A program made the translations under genes and the position numbers. Shown here piece after piece: positions 46,676 to 56,673 of a DNA stretch of 64,000 nt (positions are counted from its first letter, which is position 1; each line of letters begins with the position of its first letter). Origin of the DNA: Rhizobium aethiopicum (GTDB lineage: Bacteria; Pseudomonadota; Alphaproteobacteria; Rhizobiales; Rhizobiaceae); the NCBI RefSeq assembly GCF_014197535.1, contig NZ_JACIFV010000008.1, positions 1 to 64,000 of the forward strand, in the 5' to 3' direction. The notes below the pieces were generated by a model, which saw nothing but the letters and a program-made list of their open reading frames with translations, searched no databases and had not been told where the DNA came from.

Positions 46676-48478
46676 ATGCTCCGGATCGTCGTCCCTCTCG
46701 TCCTCTCGCTGCTGTGCGGCGCTGTTGCCGCCGAGCCGCTGCACGGCATAGCAATGCATGGCGAGCCGGCCTTGCCGCCGGACTACAAACACTTCCCTTA
46801 CGTCAATCCCGACGTGAAGAAGGGCGGCAAGATCACCTATGGCGTCGTCGGCACCTTCGACAACCTCAACCCGTTCATCCTGAAAAGCATGCGTACGACG
46901 GCGCGTGGAATGTGGGACCCCGAATATGGCAATCTCGTCTACGATTCGCTGATGCAGCGCTCCCGGGACGAGCCATTCACGCTTTACGGCCTGCTGGCCG
47001 AAACGGTGGAATGGGACGACAACAGGAGCTTCATCCAGTTCAACCTCAATCCAAAGGCGAAATGGTCCGACGGGCAGCCGGTGACGCCCGAAGACGTGAT
47101 GTTCACCTTCGATCTGCTGCGTGACAAGGGGCTCCCGCGCTTTTCTAATCCTCTGAAACTCGTCGCCAAGATGGAGAAGGTGGGCGAGCGGAGCGTGCGC
47201 TTGACCTTCACCGACAAAGCTAATCGCGAAACGCCTTTGATTTTGGGCCTTTTCCCGGTGCTGCCGAAACATGCGGTCGACCCCGAAACCTTCGACCGGA
47301 CTTCGTTGACACCTTTGGTCGGCTCCGGCCCCTATAAGGTGAAGACGGTGAAGCCGGGCGAGAGCATCACCTTTGAGCGCGATCCGAATTATTGGGGCAA
47401 GGATATTCCCGCCAAGGTCGGCACTGACAATTACGATGAGATCACCGTCCAGTACTTCCTACAGGACACGACGTTGTTCGAGTCCTTCAAGAAGGGCGAT
47501 ATCGATATCTATCCGGACGGTAATCCCGGCCATTGGGCCAGTGCCTATGATTTCCCTGCCGCCACTTCTGGGGCCGTTATCAAGGACGTGTTCACGCCGA
47601 AACTGCCGAGCGGCATGCTCGGCTTCGTATTCAACACGCGGCGGCCGATCTTTGCGGATTCGAGGGTGCGCGAAGGCCTGTCGCTGGTGTTCGATTTCGA
47701 ATGGGCGAATAAGAACCTCTATTCCGGCGCTTATATGCGCACGCAGAGCTTCTGGCAGAACTCCGAACTATCGAGCTTCGGCCTTCCCGCTGATGCGAAG
47801 GAACTTGCCCTGCTCGGGCCGATCAAAGACAAAATCGCGCCGGATATTCTCGATGGCACCTATAAGCTGCCGGTCACCGACGGCTCGGGCCGTGACCGCA
47901 ATGTGCTGAAGCAGGCGGTCGGATTGTTGAAACAGGGCGGCTACACGATCCAGGGCGGCAAGATGCTTGACGCCTCCGGCCGCCAGCTTGCTTTTGAGAT
48001 CATGACGCAGAATGCCGACCAGGAGAAGCTCGCGGTTGCCTATCAGCGTTCGCTGCAGGCGATCGGCATCGCCGTTTCGATCCGCACAGTCGACGATTCG
48101 CAATATCAGAGCCGGACGAGCAGCCGTGATTACGACATGATCATCAAGTCCTATGTGTCTACGCTGTCGCCTGGAATAGAGCAGGTCGGCCGTTGGTCTT
48201 CCGCTGAGCGCACAAAGGACGGTAACGACACATTTGCCGGCGCCAACGATCCCGATCTCGACACGCTGATCGATCATGTGCTGAGGGCGCGTTCGGCGGA
48301 CGACTTCACTGCAGCGGTGCGCTCCTACGACCGGCTGCTGCTATCGGGCCACTACGTGCTGCCACTCTATCATATCGGCCAGCAATGGGTCGCACGCAGC
48401 AAGCGCATCGGCCGTCCCGATACGACGCCGCTTTACGGCTACCAGTTACCGGTCTGGTGGGACACAAGCGCGCAGTAA
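46676..48478 (+). CDS. Periplasmic oligopeptide-type binding protein (YejA-like, SBP family 5)
   Basis: A 600-residue ABC substrate-binding protein. It has a signal peptide (MLRIVVPLVLSLLCGAVAA), then HGIAMHGEPALPPDYKHFPYVNPDVKKGGK, a YejA-type opening, and family-5 motifs (KWSDGQPVTPEDVMFTFDLLRD and PLVGSGPYKV). YejA relatives bind peptides such as microcin C. AAGGA lies 9 bases before ATG 46676; an upstream extension from 46550 has no signal. No permease or ATPase genes accompany it, so its partners are elsewhere. Confidence 0.92.
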   Translation: MLRIVVPLVLSLLCGAVAAEPLHGIAMHGEPALPPDYKHFPYVNPDVKKGGKITYGVVGTFDNLNPFILKSMRTTARGMWDPEYGNLVYDSLMQRSRDEPFTLYGLLAETVEWDDNRSFIQFNLNPKAKWSDGQPVTPEDVMFTFDLLRDKGLPRFSNPLKLVAKMEKVGERSVRLTFTDKANRETPLILGLFPVLPKHAVDPETFDRTSLTPLVGSGPYKVKTVKPGESITFERDPNYWGKDIPAKVGTDNYDEITVQYFLQDTTLFESFKKGDIDIYPDGNPGHWASAYDFPAATSGAVIKDVFTPKLPSGMLGFVFNTRRPIFADSRVREGLSLVFDFEWANKNLYSGAYMRTQSFWQNSELSSFGLPADAKELALLGPIKDKIAPDILDGTYKLPVTDGSGRDRNVLKQAVGLLKQGGYTIQGGKMLDASGRQLAFEIMTQNADQEKLAVAYQRSLQAIGIAVSIRTVDDSQYQSRTSSRDYDMIIKSYVSTLSPGIEQVGRWSSAERTKDGNDTFAGANDPDLDTLIDHVLRARSADDFTAAVRSYDRLLLSGHYVLPLYHIGQQWVARSKRIGRPDTTPLYGYQLPVWWDTSAQ

Positions 48479-48522
48479 GAAGAGCCGAACCGCCCCGATC
48501 CGTAAAGAATAAGGAAATCATC

Positions 48523-49194
48523 ATGGAACGCATCACCATCGACGTCGTCTCGGATGTCGTCTGCCCCTGGTGCTATCTCGGCAAGGCGCGGCTGGAGCTC
48601 GCCATTGCCGAAGTGCAGGACGAGATCGGCGTCGACATCAACTGGCGGCCGTACCGGCTCAATCCCGACTATCCCAAGGAAGGCGTCGACCAGAAGAAGG
48701 CGCTAGCTCAGAAGCTCGGCGGCGAGGAGCGCGTGGCGCAGGCCCACAAGATCCTGACCGATTACGGCCGCGAGGTCGGCATTGCCTTCGATTTCGAGGC
48801 GATCAAAATCGGCCCGAACACGCTCGACGCCCACCGGGTGATTCACTGGGCGATGATCGAAGGCCGCGAAAAACAGGACAAGGTCGTTGCCGCGTTGTTC
48901 AAGGCGAATTTCGAGGAAGGCCGCAATGTCGGCGACCACGCGGTGCTGCTCGACATTGCCGAAGAGGCCGGCCTCGACCGCTCGGTCATCGCCTCGCTGC
49001 TTGCCTCCGATGCCGACAGCAACCTTATCGTCGCCGAAATCACCGCGGCACAGGAAATGGGCGTCAACGGCGTGCCCTTCTTCATCTTCGACCAGCAATA
49101 TGCCGTCAGCGGCGCCCAGACGCCCGATGTGCTGGCAAATGCGCTGCGCGATATCGCCAAGGCGAAGGCCGAGGCGCGATCGGGCCTCAACTGA
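48523..49194 (+). CDS. FrnE-type DsbA-family oxidoreductase
   Basis: A 223-residue thioredoxin-fold cytosolic protein with active-site C14-P-W-C17 (DVVCPWCYLGKARLE). The NPDYPKEGVDQ and NGVPFFIFDQQYAVSGAQ motifs place it with FrnE/2-hydroxychromene isomerase-like DsbA proteins that protect against oxidative stress. There is no signal peptide. AAGGAAATCATC precedes the ATG. It is followed 8 bp later by grpB, likely the same operon. Confidence 0.9.
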   Translation: MERITIDVVSDVVCPWCYLGKARLELAIAEVQDEIGVDINWRPYRLNPDYPKEGVDQKKALAQKLGGEERVAQAHKILTDYGREVGIAFDFEAIKIGPNTLDAHRVIHWAMIEGREKQDKVVAALFKANFEEGRNVGDHAVLLDIAEEAGLDRSVIASLLASDADSNLIVAEITAAQEMGVNGVPFFIFDQQYAVSGAQTPDVLANALRDIAKAKAEARSGLN

Positions 49195-49202
49195 GGCTGG
49201 CT

Positions 49203-49760
49203 GTGCGGATCGAGATCGAAGAGCCGCGGCAGAGCTGGGTCGAGGATTTTGCGATCCTCAAATCCGCGATCATGGGAGCAGCGCCCGCCGGGGCATACCT
49301 GCATCACATCGGCTCGACCGCAGTTCCCGGGCTTCCCGCCAAAAATATCGTCGATATTCAGCTGACGGTGAACGATCTCGCTGACGTCGACGCCGACGCA
49401 TTTGAAGAGGCGGGCTTCGAGCGCAGGCCGATCCTCATTGATCATTGCCCTCCGGGACTTGATTTGCCGGAAGGCGACCTGCGCAAGGCCTTCTATCGCA
49501 GTAAGGGGCGTCCGGCGAATCTGCACATCCGCGAGAAAGGTCGTTTCAATCAGCGATATTCTCTTCTTTGCCGCGACTTCCTGCGCGCCCATCCGATAGC
49601 GGCAGGCGCCTACGCCCTGATCAAGCAGCGGCTTGCCCAAAGGTTTCCCGACGACGTCGATTTCTACTACGACATCAAGGACCCGGTGTTCGACATCATC
49701 ATGGACGGCGCCAATGACTGGGCAAAGCTGATCGGCTGGTCAGAACCGCCAGGGGACTAG
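49203..49760 (+). CDS. GrpB/UPF0157 family protein
   Basis: A 185-residue protein of the GrpB (nucleotidyltransferase-like) family. The motifs HHIGSTAVPGLPAKNIVDIQLTV and FYRSKGRPANLHIREKGRFNQRY are diagnostic. It starts at GTG with GAGG upstream, 8 bp after the frnE-like stop. Some relatives act as coenzyme A kinase (CoaE-linked) or have unknown roles. The function here is not clear. Confidence 0.88.
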   Translation: MRIEIEEPRQSWVEDFAILKSAIMGAAPAGAYLHHIGSTAVPGLPAKNIVDIQLTVNDLADVDADAFEEAGFERRPILIDHCPPGLDLPEGDLRKAFYRSKGRPANLHIREKGRFNQRYSLLCRDFLRAHPIAAGAYALIKQRLAQRFPDDVDFYYDIKDPVFDIIMDGANDWAKLIGWSEPPGD

Positions 49761-49788
49761 CATTGTTGAGGTATTCGTCGCTAAGTAG

Positions 49789-50121
49789 CTAATCTGCACT
49801 AAACAAGCGGTGTTGAAGCTTTATTCCTGCCCCGTCAACGATTTTTGCAACTTGGTTGTAGAAGCCTAAGGCCAGCTGGCTAGGTGGATATTTGCATACG
49901 ACGTCTATCAGCACTGCCCGGCCTTTGGCGTCAGAGTATACCTCCAACATCTCACCGCTCTCAACAAAGCGCAAATAGCTCTTGAGCTTTTCTTGCAGCA
50001 ACAGAAGGTGCTCATCAACTCTTACCGTCCACTCAAGGTGATCCGTGATAGTCAGCACCAGCTCGCCTGTCGCCTCATCTACACCGATGGCATCAACTAC
50101 GTTCGTTTGATCTAGAGACAT
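49789..50121 (-). CDS. Small DUF6572-like protein
   Basis: A 110-residue protein. The sequence MSLDQTNVVDAIGVDEATGELVLTITDHLEW and the YLRFVESGEMLEVYSDAKGR core are recognisable as DUF6572-like. No clear ribosome binding site precedes the ATG. The gene is visibly AT-richer than its neighbours, perhaps a recent arrival. It is flanked by grpB in convergent orientation and by osmC. Confidence 0.7.
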   Translation of the reverse strand: MSLDQTNVVDAIGVDEATGELVLTITDHLEWTVRVDEHLLLLQEKLKSYLRFVESGEMLEVYSDAKGRAVLIDVVCKYPPSQLALGFYNQVAKIVDGAGIKLQHRLFSAD

Positions 50122-50186
50122 TCTGATTACGCAATAGGCGAAACTGATCCTAGGGTGAAACTCCGGGGCTTCCGGTTTGGCGCCGC

Positions 50187-50654
50187 TCAGCCCAGAACGG
50201 GAACGCAGCGCACCTCGGTTTTCACCGAATTGGCGATGAAACATTCGTGGTGGGCGCGATGATGCAGGGCGTCGAGCTCGCCGAGCGAAGGCTGCTTTTC
50301 GCCGCTGAAGACGACATGCGGCTTTAGCGTCACCACGGTCATGGCAAGACGGCCTTCGCTGTTCTTCTCCATGACGCCCTCGGCGACGTCGGTGTAGCTG
50401 TCAACGCAAAAGCCCTGTTTGGCGGCAATCGACAGGAACCAGAGCATGTGGCAGCTGGAGAGCGAGGCAACGAAAGCCTCCTCTGGATCGACCGCATCCT
50501 CGGCGGAATAGGGCAACGGAACCACATGCGAGGATGAGGACGCCCTCACCTCGATGCCGCCGTCGAAGGTCCAGCGATGGACGCGGCTGTAACGGTTGTC
50601 GGTGAAGATCTCGTCGTTGCGCTGCCAGGCGATTCTCGCGCCATGTGTCGCCAT
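50187..50654 (-). CDS. OsmC-family peroxide resistance protein
   Basis: A 155-residue OsmC/Ohr fold. The catalytic cysteines are C68 (LSSCHMLWF) and C138 (HHECFIANS), as in thiol-dependent hydroperoxide reductases. GGAGGGAG precedes the ATG. It lies downstream of mfd on the same strand, 15 bp away, so it may be in the same transcript. Confidence 0.92.
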   Translation of the reverse strand: MATHGARIAWQRNDEIFTDNRYSRVHRWTFDGGIEVRASSSSHVVPLPYSAEDAVDPEEAFVASLSSCHMLWFLSIAAKQGFCVDSYTDVAEGVMEKNSEGRLAMTVVTLKPHVVFSGEKQPSLGELDALHHRAHHECFIANSVKTEVRCVPVLG

Positions 50655-50669
50655 GTCAATCTCCCTCCG

Positions 50670-53600
50670 TTACTTGGCCATCTCGGCCAGTTGCGTCATG
50701 ATGACTGCCGCGCCCTGCAAGCGCTTCTCAGGCGTCGGCAGGTCGCGGGTCAAGAACAGGCTGTGATCGGGACGGATCTTCGCCATCGTACCCTGCTTGC
50801 CGATATAGCCGACGAGATTTGCCGGATTTGGAAATTCCTTGTTGCGGAATTGCACGACCACGCCTTTCGGACCGGCGTCGAGCTTTTCGACATTGGCGGT
50901 GCGGCAAAGCGACTTGATGTAGACGATCTTCAGGAGATGCTGGACTTCGATCGGCATCGGCCCGAAGCGGTCGATCATCTCGGCGCCGAAGCCGTCGATC
51001 TCCTTGAGTTCGGTGATTTCGCCGAGACGGCGATAGAGCGCCATGCGCAGATGCAGGTCGGGCACATAGTTCTCGGGAATCATCACGGTCGTGCCGACCG
51101 AGATTTGCGGCGACCAGCCGGTATCGTGGACTTCGTCGACACCCTTGACCTCGGCGACCGCCTCTTCCAGCATCTGCTGATAGAGCTCGAAGCCGACTTC
51201 CTTGATATGGCCGGACTGCTCTTCGCCGAGCAGGTTGCCGGCGCCGCGGATGTCGAGGTCGTGGCTTGCGAGCTGGAAGCCGGCGCCGAGCGTATCGAGC
51301 GACTGCAGCACTTTCAGCCGGCGTTCGGCCGTCGCCGTCAGCACCTTGTTGACAGGCAGGGTGAAGAGCGCGAAGGCGCGCACCTTCGAGCGGCCGACCC
51401 GGCCGCGCAACTGGTAGAGCTGGGCAAGACCGAACATATCGGCGCGGTGGACGATCAGCGTGTTGGCTGTGGGCACGTCGAGGCCGGATTCGACGATGGT
51501 GGTCGACAGCAACACGTCGTAGCGGCCTTCATAAAAGGCGTTCATGATGTCTTCGAGCTCGCCGGCCGGCATCTGGCCATGAGCAACGGCGACCTTCAGC
51601 TCCGGCACATCGGACTGCAGGAAGGCATTGATATCGGCAAGATCGGCAAGCCTCGGGCAGACATAGAAGCTCTGGCCGCCGCGATAGTGCTCGCGCATCA
51701 GCGTCTCGCGGATGACAAGGCTGTCGAAAGGCGAGATGAAGGTGCGCACCGCCATGCGGTCGACCGGCGGCGTGGTGATCAGCGACAACTCGCGCACCCC
51801 GGTCATGGCGAGCTGCAGTGTGCGCGGGATCGGCGTCGCCGACAGGGTGAGCACATGCACGTCGCTCTTCAGCTCCTTCAGCCGCTCCTTGTGCTTGACG
51901 CCGAAATGCTGTTCCTCGTCGATGACGAGCAGGCCGAGATTGGCGAATTTGATGCCGGCGCCGAGCAACGCATGGGTGCCGACGACGATATCGGTCTTGC
52001 CTTCGGCGACTTCCTTCTTGGTCAGCGCCAGCTCCTTGGCGCCGACAAGCCGCGAGGCCTGTTGGACGCGCACCGGCAGGCCGCGGAAACGCTCGGAGAA
52101 GGTCTTGAAATGCTGGCGGGCGAGCAACGTCGTGGGCACGACGACGGCGACCTGGACGCCGTTCATCGCCGCGACGAAAGCGGCGCGCAGGGCCACTTCG
52201 GTCTTGCCGAAACCGACATCGCCGCAGACGAGGCGGTCCATCGGCCGGCCGGCGCCGAGATCGGAGCGCACGGCGTCGATGGCGTTGTCCTGGTCCTCGG
52301 TCTCGTCATAGGGGAAGCGGGCGGCAAACTCGTCATACAGGCCGTCCGGCGTCGTCAGCATCGGCGCATGACGCGTCAGGCGCTCGGCGGCGATGCGGAT
52401 CAGCGCATCGGCCATGTCGAGCAGCCGCCGTTTGAGCTTGGCCTTGCGCATCTGCCAGGCGCCGCCGCCGAGCTTGTCGAGCTGGGCATCGGTGCCCTCG
52501 CCGCCGTAGCGGGAGAGAAGGTCGATGTTTTCGACCGGCAGGAAGAGCTTGGCCTCGTCGGCATATTGCAGTTCGAGGCAGGCATGAGGGGCGCCCGCCG
52601 CCTCGATGGTCTTCAGCCCGATGAAACGGCCGATGCCGTGTTCGGCATGAACGACGATCGAGCCCTCGTCGAGGCCGGCCACCTCCGAAATGAAATCGGC
52701 GGCGCGCTTGCGGCGCTTGGAGCGGCGGACCATGCGGTCGCCGAGAATATCCTGCTCGCCGATCACGACGAGCTCGCCCGCCTCGAAGCCGGATTCGAGA
52801 TTGAGCACCGAAGCAGCGGCCTCGCCTTTCGCCAGCGAGCCGAGATCCTTCAGCGCCTCGACCGGCTTGACCTTTTCCAGCCCGTGTTCGTTCAGCACCT
52901 GCAGCAGGCGTTCCAGCGAGCCCTCGGTCCAGGCGGTGACGAGCACTTTCGCGCCGGCGGCGCGGCGGTCGGCGATATGCTTGACGACGACGTCGAAGAT
53001 GTTGATGCGTTCGGCATCGCCGCTACCTTCGGCATTGGAGCGAGCCCAGCGCTGGCCCTGCCGGGCGTCGACGTTGACGACTCGCCTCGCCTCTCCCTCG
53101 ACCTCGTTAAAAGGGCTGATGCGGATCGCGCCGAGTGCGTCGAGGGTTTTGGCGAAGAGCTTGCTGTCGAGATAGAGCTGGCCTGGCGTCACCGGCTTGT
53201 AGGGCGTGCCCTGCGCCATCTGGCCCTTGGACGGCTGACCGGAATTCAGGCGGGCGTCGTAATAATCGAGGACGAGCTTGGAGCGTTCCTCCGCCGCCTC
53301 GCGCACGGTGTGGTCAGTGACGATGCGGAAGCCGCCGAGGTAATCGAAGACGGTATCGAGCTTCTCGTAGAAGAGCGGCAGCCAATGCTCCATGCCGGGA
53401 TAACGCCGGCCTTCGGAAACGGCGAGATAAAGCGCGTCGTCGCGCGTGGTCGCGCCGAAAGTGGAGAGATAGTTCTTGCGGAAGCGGCTGATCGTATCCG
53501 GGGTCAGCGTCACCTCGCTCATCGGGTTGAGATCGAGGGAGCGCACCTGGCCGGTCGTGCGCTGGCTTGCCGGATCGAAGCTGCGGATCGATTCCAGCGT

Positions 53601-54173
53601 ATCGCCAAAGAAATCGAGACGGACCGGCTCTTCCGATCCCGGCACGAAGACGTCGAGAATGCCGCCCCGCACGGCATATTCGCCGACCTCGCGAACGGTC
53701 GCGACGCGGTCGAAACCGTTGTGCTCCAGACGTCCGGCGAGATCGTCCATGCGCAGCTGGTTGCCGGGCCGGGCCGAAAAGCTCAAGCTTTCGATGACAT
53801 CATGCGGCGCCACCTTCTGCAGCATGGCATTGGCGGTGACGAGCACGATGGCCGCATGCGGCTTTTTCCGGTGAGCGATGAGGCCGCCGAGTGCGGCGAG
53901 CCGGCGGGCCGAGGTATCGGCGCTCGGCGAGACGCGGTCATAGGGCAGACAGTCCCAGGCCGGCAGGGTGAGAACCGGAATGTCTGGGGCGACGAAGCCG
54001 AGCATCTGTTCCAGATCGGCCATGCGGTGGCCGTCCGACATGACATAGGCCACCGGCTCTCCCGCCCGGGCAAGATCGGCGAGCAGCAGCGGTTCGAGGC
54101 CGGCGGGCACATTGCCGATCGTCAGCGGCTCGGCAATGGCCGCAAGCTTCTTCGCATCGAAACCAGGGATCAT
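50670..54173 (-). CDS. mfd: Transcription-repair coupling factor
   Basis: A 1167-residue translocase that removes RNA polymerase stalled at DNA lesions and recruits UvrA. It has the UvrB-like N terminus, the CarD-like polymerase-interacting domain, and an SF2 motor with Walker A GDVGFGKTEVALRA and DEEQHFG. Later helicase motifs GRVGRSKVRAFALF and QSGHIKEVGFELYQ are present. Its ATG overlaps the sdhE stop by 4 bp. It complements uvrA elsewhere in this window. Confidence 0.97.
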   Translation of the reverse strand: MIPGFDAKKLAAIAEPLTIGNVPAGLEPLLLADLARAGEPVAYVMSDGHRMADLEQMLGFVAPDIPVLTLPAWDCLPYDRVSPSADTSARRLAALGGLIAHRKKPHAAIVLVTANAMLQKVAPHDVIESLSFSARPGNQLRMDDLAGRLEHNGFDRVATVREVGEYAVRGGILDVFVPGSEEPVRLDFFGDTLESIRSFDPASQRTTGQVRSLDLNPMSEVTLTPDTISRFRKNYLSTFGATTRDDALYLAVSEGRRYPGMEHWLPLFYEKLDTVFDYLGGFRIVTDHTVREAAEERSKLVLDYYDARLNSGQPSKGQMAQGTPYKPVTPGQLYLDSKLFAKTLDALGAIRISPFNEVEGEARRVVNVDARQGQRWARSNAEGSGDAERINIFDVVVKHIADRRAAGAKVLVTAWTEGSLERLLQVLNEHGLEKVKPVEALKDLGSLAKGEAAASVLNLESGFEAGELVVIGEQDILGDRMVRRSKRRKRAADFISEVAGLDEGSIVVHAEHGIGRFIGLKTIEAAGAPHACLELQYADEAKLFLPVENIDLLSRYGGEGTDAQLDKLGGGAWQMRKAKLKRRLLDMADALIRIAAERLTRHAPMLTTPDGLYDEFAARFPYDETEDQDNAIDAVRSDLGAGRPMDRLVCGDVGFGKTEVALRAAFVAAMNGVQVAVVVPTTLLARQHFKTFSERFRGLPVRVQQASRLVGAKELALTKKEVAEGKTDIVVGTHALLGAGIKFANLGLLVIDEEQHFGVKHKERLKELKSDVHVLTLSATPIPRTLQLAMTGVRELSLITTPPVDRMAVRTFISPFDSLVIRETLMREHYRGGQSFYVCPRLADLADINAFLQSDVPELKVAVAHGQMPAGELEDIMNAFYEGRYDVLLSTTIVESGLDVPTANTLIVHRADMFGLAQLYQLRGRVGRSKVRAFALFTLPVNKVLTATAERRLKVLQSLDTLGAGFQLASHDLDIRGAGNLLGEEQSGHIKEVGFELYQQMLEEAVAEVKGVDEVHDTGWSPQISVGTTVMIPENYVPDLHLRMALYRRLGEITELKEIDGFGAEMIDRFGPMPIEVQHLLKIVYIKSLCRTANVEKLDAGPKGVVVQFRNKEFPNPANLVGYIGKQGTMAKIRPDHSLFLTRDLPTPEKRLQGAAVIMTQLAEMAK

Positions 54174-54475
54174 TCCGGCGTCCTGAGGGGCTTGTCGAAA
54201 TCGGGCTTGTAGGCGGCAAGCCTGGCAAACATCGGTGTCTGGAAACGCTCAGGCACCGGCCAGGTTCCCATGATCCAGCGGACCAGGTCGTTGTCCTCTT
54301 CGGCCATGATCGTCTCGAACTCGTCGAGTTCGGCTTCCGAAAGCTTCGCGATCTCGGCTTCCGCGAACTGGCCGAAGACCAGGTCCATCTCGCGGATGCC
54401 GCGGTGCCAGCAACGGAAAAGAATCCGGCGGCGGCGCGGGTCGAGACCGGCACTCGTGAGCGTGACACCTGTCAT
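54170..54475 (-). CDS. sdhE: Succinate dehydrogenase flavinylation factor
   Basis: A 101-residue SdhE/YgfY protein that helps attach FAD to the succinate dehydrogenase flavoprotein. The signature is RRRRILFRCWHRGIREMD, the usual RGxxE motif. The ATG at 54475 follows AGGAAGG. It overlaps mfd by 4 bp, an order common in rhizobia. Confidence 0.92.
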   Translation of the reverse strand: MTGVTLTSAGLDPRRRRILFRCWHRGIREMDLVFGQFAEAEIAKLSEAELDEFETIMAEEDNDLVRWIMGTWPVPERFQTPMFARLAAYKPDFDKPLRTPE

Positions 54476-54567
54476 GGCATTACCTTCCTGTTGATGCGCC
54501 TCTATAGACCCTGGAAAGCGGCTTGTCAGCCTTGCCAAGGCCGCATTGTTCATCGCATTTTGGCCGC

Positions 54568-56673
54568 ATGCGCCCCGCCATTCTCGATCCGCTGTTTTCT
54601 CCTATTTCGGGCCTTCCCGGCGTCGGCCCGAAGATCGCCGAACTGCTGGTCAAGCTGCTCGGACGCGAGACACCGGAGGATTGCCGGGTCATCGACCTTT
54701 TGTTTCACGCCCCCTTCTCGCTGATCGACCGCCGCAACCAGCCGGGGATCGCCCGGGCGCCGCAGGGCGCGATCGTCACCATCACCGCACGTGTCGATCG
54801 GCATCAGGTGCCGCCGCGGGGCAAAAGCAATGTCCCCTATCGGGTCTTCCTGCACGACGAGACCGGCGAGCTGACGCTGGTCTTCTTCCGCGGCCAGGCT
54901 GCATGGCTGGAAAAGCAGCTGCCTATTGACACCGAGGTGACGGTCAGCGGCAAGATCGACTGGTTCAACGGCCGCGCCTCGATGGTGCATCCCGACTATA
55001 TCGTCAAAGCGGAGGAAGCGGAGAGCCTGCCGCTCGTCGAGCCGATCTATCCGCTGACGGCCGGGCTTTCGCCAAAAACGCTGCGCAAGATCATCGACGC
55101 CGCCTTGCCGCGCTTTCCGGAGATGCCGGAATGGATCGACCTCACGCTGACGCAGAAGCAGGGCCTGCCGTCGATCCGTGACAGCTTCCATATGCTGCAC
55201 GAACCGCGCGATCCCGCCGATGTCGATCCGCAGGCCCCTGCCCGAAGGCGGCTCGCCTATGACGAATTCCTGGCCGGCCAGCTGTCGCTCAGCCTGGTGC
55301 GCCAGAGGCTGCGCAAAGTGGCGGGCCAGCCGGTGCATGCGACCGGTGCGGTCAGCAGCAAAATCGTGAAGGCGTTGCCCTTTTCCCTCACATTAAGCCA
55401 GAACGATGCGATCGCCGACGTTCTGAAGGACATGGCCGGCGCCGAGCGCATGTTGCGGCTGCTGCAGGGCGATGTCGGCTCCGGCAAGACGCTGGTGGGG
55501 CTGATGGCGATGGCGGCGGTGATCGAGAGCGGCGGCCAGGCCGTGCTGATGGCGCCGACGGAAATCCTGGCGCGGCAGCACCACGCGACCATCTCGATAT
55601 TCGCCGCCTCCGCCGGCCTCGGCATCGAGGTGCTGACCGGGCGCACCAAAGGACGCGAGCGGGAGGACATCCTGGAGCGCATCGCCTCAGGCGAAGCGCA
55701 GATCATCATCGGCACGCATGCACTGTTCCAGGAGAGCGTCAGTTACGCAAACCTGATGCTCGCAGTCGTAGACGAGCAGCACCGTTTCGGCGTTCACCAG
55801 CGCCTGCGGCTGACGGCCAAGGGTACCTCGCCGCACATGCTCGTCATGACGGCGACGCCGATCCCGCGCACGCTGGTACTTGCCGCCTTCGGCGACATGG
55901 ACGTTTCCAAACTCACCGAGAAGCCGGCCGGCCGAAAGCCGATCCAGACGATCACCGTGCCGATGGAACGAACGAGCGAAATCGTCGGGCGGCTGCAGGG
56001 CGCGATCGCCGAAGGGAAGAAAGCCTACTGGATCTGCCCGCTGGTCGAAGAATCCGAAGAGCTCGACCTGATGTCGGCGGAAGAGCGGCATGCGACGCTC
56101 GTCTCCGCACTCGGTCCCGATATCGGCCTCATCCATGGCCGCATGAGCGGCGCGGAGAAGGATGCGGCGATGATGGCGTTCAAGAACGGCGAGACCCGCC
56201 TTCTCGTCGCCACCACCGTCGTCGAGGTCGGCGTCGACGTGCCGGATGCGACGATCATGGTGATCGAACATGCCGAGCGTTTCGGCTTGGCTCAGCTGCA
56301 TCAGCTGCGCGGCCGCGTCGGGCGTGGCGACGAGGCCTCGACCTGCATCCTGCTTTACAAAGGGCCGCTCGGCGAGACCGGTCACGCCAGACTGTCGATC
56401 ATGCGGGAGACCGAAGATGGTTTCCGCATTGCCGAGGAAGACCTGAAGCTGCGCGGCGAAGGCGAATTGCTCGGCACCCGTCAATCCGGCACGCCGGGCT
56501 TCCGCATCGCCAGCCTCGAGGCGCATGCCGATCTGCTCGAGATCGCCCGCAAGGATGCGGCCTATCTGATCGAGCGCGATCCGGAACTGACCAGCGAAAG
56601 AGGACAGGCGATCCGCACCCTGCTCTATCTCTTCCGCCGCGATGAGGCGATCCGTTTCCTGAGGGCGGGTTAA
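54568..56673 (+). CDS. recG: ATP-dependent DNA helicase
   Basis: A 701-residue fork-remodelling helicase. It has the wedge/OB domain (GIARAPQGAIVTITARVDR), Walker A GDVGSGKTLVGL, DEQHRFG and the C-terminal TRG-like motif RQSGTPGFRIAS. The ATG at 54568 (MRPAILDPLFSPIS) is the family start; the frame extends upstream to 54523. It diverges from sdhE-mfd across 92 bp. Confidence 0.96.
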   Translation: MRPAILDPLFSPISGLPGVGPKIAELLVKLLGRETPEDCRVIDLLFHAPFSLIDRRNQPGIARAPQGAIVTITARVDRHQVPPRGKSNVPYRVFLHDETGELTLVFFRGQAAWLEKQLPIDTEVTVSGKIDWFNGRASMVHPDYIVKAEEAESLPLVEPIYPLTAGLSPKTLRKIIDAALPRFPEMPEWIDLTLTQKQGLPSIRDSFHMLHEPRDPADVDPQAPARRRLAYDEFLAGQLSLSLVRQRLRKVAGQPVHATGAVSSKIVKALPFSLTLSQNDAIADVLKDMAGAERMLRLLQGDVGSGKTLVGLMAMAAVIESGGQAVLMAPTEILARQHHATISIFAASAGLGIEVLTGRTKGREREDILERIASGEAQIIIGTHALFQESVSYANLMLAVVDEQHRFGVHQRLRLTAKGTSPHMLVMTATPIPRTLVLAAFGDMDVSKLTEKPAGRKPIQTITVPMERTSEIVGRLQGAIAEGKKAYWICPLVEESEELDLMSAEERHATLVSALGPDIGLIHGRMSGAEKDAAMMAFKNGETRLLVATTVVEVGVDVPDATIMVIEHAERFGLAQLHQLRGRVGRGDEASTCILLYKGPLGETGHARLSIMRETEDGFRIAEEDLKLRGEGELLGTRQSGTPGFRIASLEAHADLLEIARKDAAYLIERDPELTSERGQAIRTLLYLFRRDEAIRFLRAG

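Noticed and set aside
50577..54212. A 1211-codon open frame on the plus strand opposite mfd
   Set aside because: It is antisense to a clear Mfd protein; its sequence lacks any domain and reflects GC-rich codon bias.
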